Source: Bacillota bacterium (GTDB lineage Bacteria; Bacillota; Bacilli; Lactobacillales; Enterococcaceae). From it: DNA of 64,000 nucleotides. This document shows positions 60,413 through 64,000 of the stretch, one piece after another; position 1 is the first letter of the stretch, and every line of letters begins with the position of its first letter. Location: NCBI GenBank assembly GCA_023389005.1, contig JAEWFE010000029.1, positions 1-64,000 on the forward strand, written 5' to 3'. The notes beneath the pieces were generated by a model that did not search any database, was not told the DNA's origin, and was given only the letters and a program-made list of their open reading frames with translations. A program made the translations under genes and the position numbers.

Positions 60413-63400
60413 ATGGTTTTATCTAGAAGTATTTTAAAAGAATTTTCGGACGCTACGAAACAGAAAACGCCTCAAGGATTAACCTATTTACGAGGAACGA
60501 TACAAGGAAAAGGTGAAACCAAGTATGTCAAAATCGACGGTTCGGAATCACTTACTCCTATTAATGAAGTAGTGGATGCTAAAGATGGGGACCGTGTATT
60601 AGTTACTATCCAAAATCATGTCGCTACAGTTCTTGGAAATTTAACCAAACCACCTTCAGCTTATAAGACACAAGAAGCAATAGATAAAGCTGAAAAAGCA
60701 GATGGTAAAGCAGATACTGCTATAGATGACGCTTCTGCTGCTCAACATCTAGCACGCAATGCAAAAGCGGATGCTGGACAAGCAATTATAGACGCTAGTG
60801 AAGCCGGAAAGATTGCTAATGCGGCTAAAAAAGAAGCCCAAGAGGCGGTTAGTGCCGCAAGCGAAGTATCTAAAAATTTAGGTTCTACATTAGAAGCCGC
60901 ACGAATAGCGTCCGAAACTTCTAAAGCGGCTATCGAAAAAGCTACCGCTGCTGAGAAAAACGTCTCGAACGTCAATAATGAATTAGATAAGATTAAAAAA
61001 GTCGCAGAAAAATCTGTAGAAAATATTAAAGCGGCTAAACAAGAATTACAAGAGCAATTCGATACGTATAAAGAAGAAGTTAAGGGAACATATCAAACCA
61101 AAAAGGGTATGGATGATATCAAAATAGAAATGTCTGACGCCGTCACGAAAAAACTTGGTGAATGGGAAACCACGATGAGTCAAACATACTTATCTAAAAA
61201 TGATATTGCAGAAATTCAAGGTTCTTTCGAAACATTGAAACGAGATACTGCCGAATCGACCGAAACCATTCGTAAAAGTTGGGAGACGTTTAGATCTGAC
61301 ACAACTGTAGCCAAAGATCAAGTTGACCAGGCGTTAGAAAATGCGAGAAATTCTCAAGAAGCTGCTAAACTAGCGAAAGAAGCTGCGGAAAAGGCAAAAA
61401 AAGACGCACAAGCGGCCCAAGCCAATGCGAAAACTTCGGCCGATAAAGCTGTTGCAGCTCAAGAATTAGCCGATGCTGCAGCTAGTACTGCTAAATCAGC
61501 GGATGCAAATTTAGCGCAGGCTCGCACTGAGTTAAACGAAGCGATTAATAATTACGAAGCTGTGAAGAATAAAATGGATGCTACGGCACAAGAAATTGCA
61601 GATGCGAAATCCACTGTAGATAAAGCCAAATCAAAGGTTGATGAAGCCAATCGTTTAGTCGCAGAGGCAAAAACAGCATCGGAAAACGCGAATACGGCTG
61701 CCAATACAGCGAAACAAGAAGCTGAGACGGCAAAAGGTGCTGCACAAGGCGCAGAAACTCGTGCGAAAAATGCTGAAACAGCCGCAAACAAAGCTGCTCA
61801 ATCCGCTAGAGACGCACAAGCTGAAGTTGCAAAGTATACGAAACGCGTTACAGAATACGAAAAGAAAATAGAAGAAAGTGATAAGAAAACCGCTGAGTAT
61901 TATCGTAAGACCGAAGAGGTTGGAACGAAGATGTCCGAACTAACCGTTGGGGCTAGAAACTTGCTTCTTCGAACAGGATATTTCGATACTACGCAATTTT
62001 CCACAGTTGTTGGAGATACGGCGCATATCAATGTTAGCAAAACCATAATTACCGATAGTAACTCCCCAAGTGGCAAAGCTTATCGAGTAAATAAATATCG
62101 AAAAGCCGGAGTGGATAAACATGGTGGTTGTTATTGGCGTATGCCTAAGAGGCTCGTTGCTGGTAAGAAATATACTTGGTCAGTATATGTAAGAGGTATA
62201 GGAACTGTAGATACATTTGGCCCAGAACAAGGCGGAGCTAAATCCGTAAAATTAACGAGTACTTGGACTAAAGTTAGTCATACTTTTACAGCAAATAGCA
62301 ACCAATATTTCCAATTTACTTTTTATAGTGGAACAGAATTTGATTTATATTTTACAGATTTGATGTTAGAAGAATCTACTGTACCATCCCAATGGACCCC
62401 GGCTCCTGAAGATTTAGAAAGTGAAATCAAAAACAACTACTATTCTAAAGTCGAACTTAAGACACAGTTTGAACGAAAAGCTGGAGAAGTATATACAGCA
62501 GTTAGTCGAAATGTCACGGAAGAGGTTCAAGAAGGTGTGAAAAACTTCAATTTTGGAGGTCGTAATATTCTTCGAGGTACCGCTGATATGAAAATTGGAA
62601 ACGAAGGATGGAAAAACGGACACTGGCGATTATCTGGTAGTGGAACAATCAAAACAGTAGATGTTGCAGATAGTCCCGTTAAAGGTGTTTCCAAAGGAAT
62701 CTTAGCGACTCCAAACGCGGGAACTAAAGTAGGTCCATGTCAAGATGGTTATTCGCTACAAATTCCTGGGGTATATACATTATCTGTATGGGTTAAAGGA
62801 CAAAAAGGCGCTAGAGTAATCATCCAAACATATTGGAATCAAGGCATTGCTTCGCCTAAGATGAAAGAAAACAATTACACCCTAAAATCTAATGATTGGG
62901 AACGAGTTTCGATTACCGGAGAAGTTGAAAAATATACCAATATCACTTTAGCCTATTTATTCGCCTTCGATAAGCCGGCAACATTTATTGCGCCATATAT
63001 GGATAATTCGGATGTCGTCAATGATTGGTCTCCTGCGAAAGAAGACATGGCAACTCACAAAGAAGTAATAGATGCCAAAGATGCGGCCGATACTGCTAAT
63101 AATGGTGTATCCGGACTTACCACAAGGATGGACTCCGCGGAATCTATCATCGACCAATTATCTGATGCCATCGTCAAAATGGTTACTGATAAAAACGGTG
63201 CAAGTTTAATGACGCAAACATCCACTGGTTGGACATTTAACATGGGTACGTACAAAGAGCAAATATCCGAGGCTTTAGAAAAACTAACTACTGCAGAAGG
63301 TAAATTAACAGCCGCAGAGCAACGTCTAAATAACTTCGATAGGTTGACGAAAGACTTAAACGATAAAACTGCGTACATTAATGTGACAACTAATGAACAA

Positions 63401-63631
63401 AAGCAACCGGTTTTGGAACTTGGTAAAGCTGGAGACTCGTTTAAGATTCGTATCAGTAATACCTCCGTGGATTATATGGATGGGTCTACACGAGTTGCGT
63501 ACGTATCGAACAGACGACTTTTTATTGAAACAGCAACCGTAAAAAATGAACTCAAAATAGGAGAACCAGATGGCTTTATTTGGAAAAAAAGAGCTAATGG
63601 AAATTTAGGATTACGTTGGACAGGAGGTTGA
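60413..63631 (+). CDS. Tail fibre / receptor-binding candidate with coiled coil and carbohydrate-binding-type modules
   Basis: 1072 residues. An OB-like N-terminal domain (QGLTYLRGTIQGKGETKYVK), then about 500 residues of Ala/Lys/Glu-rich coiled coil (DAKSTVDKAKSKVDEANRLV), then two modules beginning with GARNLLLRTGYF and GGRNILRGTAD, each of a jelly-roll type typical of phage fibre carbohydrate-binding modules, and a C-terminal coiled coil with WTFNMGTYKE. It probably binds the host surface. Start inside TTCAAAATGG. The modules have 'W-x-P-A' ends (SQWTPAPED and NDWSPAKED). Confidence 0.7.
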   Translation: MVLSRSILKEFSDATKQKTPQGLTYLRGTIQGKGETKYVKIDGSESLTPINEVVDAKDGDRVLVTIQNHVATVLGNLTKPPSAYKTQEAIDKAEKADGKADTAIDDASAAQHLARNAKADAGQAIIDASEAGKIANAAKKEAQEAVSAASEVSKNLGSTLEAARIASETSKAAIEKATAAEKNVSNVNNELDKIKKVAEKSVENIKAAKQELQEQFDTYKEEVKGTYQTKKGMDDIKIEMSDAVTKKLGEWETTMSQTYLSKNDIAEIQGSFETLKRDTAESTETIRKSWETFRSDTTVAKDQVDQALENARNSQEAAKLAKEAAEKAKKDAQAAQANAKTSADKAVAAQELADAAASTAKSADANLAQARTELNEAINNYEAVKNKMDATAQEIADAKSTVDKAKSKVDEANRLVAEAKTASENANTAANTAKQEAETAKGAAQGAETRAKNAETAANKAAQSARDAQAEVAKYTKRVTEYEKKIEESDKKTAEYYRKTEEVGTKMSELTVGARNLLLRTGYFDTTQFSTVVGDTAHINVSKTIITDSNSPSGKAYRVNKYRKAGVDKHGGCYWRMPKRLVAGKKYTWSVYVRGIGTVDTFGPEQGGAKSVKLTSTWTKVSHTFTANSNQYFQFTFYSGTEFDLYFTDLMLEESTVPSQWTPAPEDLESEIKNNYYSKVELKTQFERKAGEVYTAVSRNVTEEVQEGVKNFNFGGRNILRGTADMKIGNEGWKNGHWRLSGSGTIKTVDVADSPVKGVSKGILATPNAGTKVGPCQDGYSLQIPGVYTLSVWVKGQKGARVIIQTYWNQGIASPKMKENNYTLKSNDWERVSITGEVEKYTNITLAYLFAFDKPATFIAPYMDNSDVVNDWSPAKEDMATHKEVIDAKDAADTANNGVSGLTTRMDSAESIIDQLSDAIVKMVTDKNGASLMTQTSTGWTFNMGTYKEQISEALEKLTTAEGKLTAAEQRLNNFDRLTKDLNDKTAYINVTTNEQKQPVLELGKAGDSFKIRISNTSVDYMDGSTRVAYVSNRRLFIETATVKNELKIGEPDGFIWKKRANGNLGLRWTGG

Positions 63632-63637
63632 TGAGAT

Positions 63638-64000
63638 ATGCCGTCAGTAGAATCTGCTCAGTGGGGTAATAAATATAGCCCGACTATTAGACTAACATTC
63701 AATGAGCGTAGTCGAACGGGAAACACGATTACGTACAGCTGGATATTAGATTATATCACGACGCAACTCGGCGGTGTGGCGCAAACGAACGGTATTGCAC
63801 GTGGATGGGAAGTTAACATCGACGGACAGAAACGTACTGGTTCGTTTAACATTAATTATGTAAGAGGACCCGCTCGCATTACAAGCGGCGATATAACCGT
63901 TTCACGTACAAATAGTAACCGAAATATCACGTTGACCGGTTGGTTATATATGGACGTCCAATGGCATGGCGTTTATCAAGGATGGGTGTCAGCTAGTGGG
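63638..64000 (+). CDS. Tail protein, 5' part only (runs off the window)
   Basis: From ATG 63638 (AGGAGG upstream) to the window end, 121 residues without a stop: MPSVESAQWGNKYSPTIRLT, then a beta-rich sequence with VRGPARITSGDITVSRTNSN and GWLYMDVQWHGVYQGW. Likely a structural protein of the tail tip or fibre. Family not recognised. Confidence 0.65.
   Translation, partial: MPSVESAQWGNKYSPTIRLTFNERSRTGNTITYSWILDYITTQLGGVAQTNGIARGWEVNIDGQKRTGSFNINYVRGPARITSGDITVSRTNSNRNITLTGWLYMDVQWHGVYQGWVSASG

Overview
The window joins a low-GC Firmicutes chromosome to the left two-thirds or so of an integrated siphophage genome. The chromosomal part (1 to about 9.66 kb) carries the end of hrcA, then grpE, dnaK and dnaJ, an Mga-like regulator, phosphoenolpyruvate carboxylase (ppc) and a YdcF-type membrane gene. 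The DnaK sequence and the gene set look like Enterococcaceae (Enterococcus, Melissococcus, Vagococcus group); this is a judgement from memory, not a search result.

The prophage begins between about 9.66 and 9.76 kb. It seems to have entered the ydcF gene, whose remaining reading frame has lost its 5' third and has no ribosome binding site. From the left end come a tyrosine integrase on the minus strand with an N-terminal zinc ribbon, then a rightward block of regulators (11.1-12.2 kb), then a long early/middle region (12.2-38.9 kb). That region is mostly small genes. At least sixteen encode proteins with one or a few membrane segments, including three paralogues resembling DUF6353. Replication and recombination genes are interspersed: a single 1353-residue helicase-primase-DNA polymerase fusion, an OB-like ssDNA-binding candidate, an SF2 helicase, a VRR-NUC nuclease, a PD-(D/E)XK nuclease, and a 992-residue protein with the DFDGD metal-binding motif of RNA polymerases (YonO-like).

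Thirteen copies of one ungapped ~33-bp element lie in front of genes in this region, often directly after the U-run of a terminator, and none was found in the structural region. One copy abuts a tRNA-Lys gene so that the invariant G of the element is the first base of the tRNA. I read the element as a phage-specific promoter. The RNA polymerase-like protein, which has three helix-turn-helix-like segments and sits in an operon headed by copy 13, is the best candidate to use it (inference). At 34.07-34.41 kb nine copies of a 14-bp near-palindrome form a 340-bp array in front of an XRE-type regulator, either an operator cluster or an iteron origin.

The late region starts at 38.9 kb with a GC-rich, repeat-bearing segment (cos/pac candidate). 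It continues with terS, an HNH nuclease, a connector candidate, terL, portal, a prohead protease-major capsid fusion, neck proteins, major tail protein, tail chaperones, a 1908-residue tape measure protein and tail-tip/fibre proteins; the last gene runs off the window. Four proteins here share an N-terminal tag of the type ELYHHGVKGMKWGVRR, and the RNA polymerase-like protein carries a related one. One tagged protein has a membrane segment and a papain-fold (Tox-PL-like) deamidase domain, which suggests the tag marks proteins carried in the virion. Lysis genes and attR are presumably to the right of the window.
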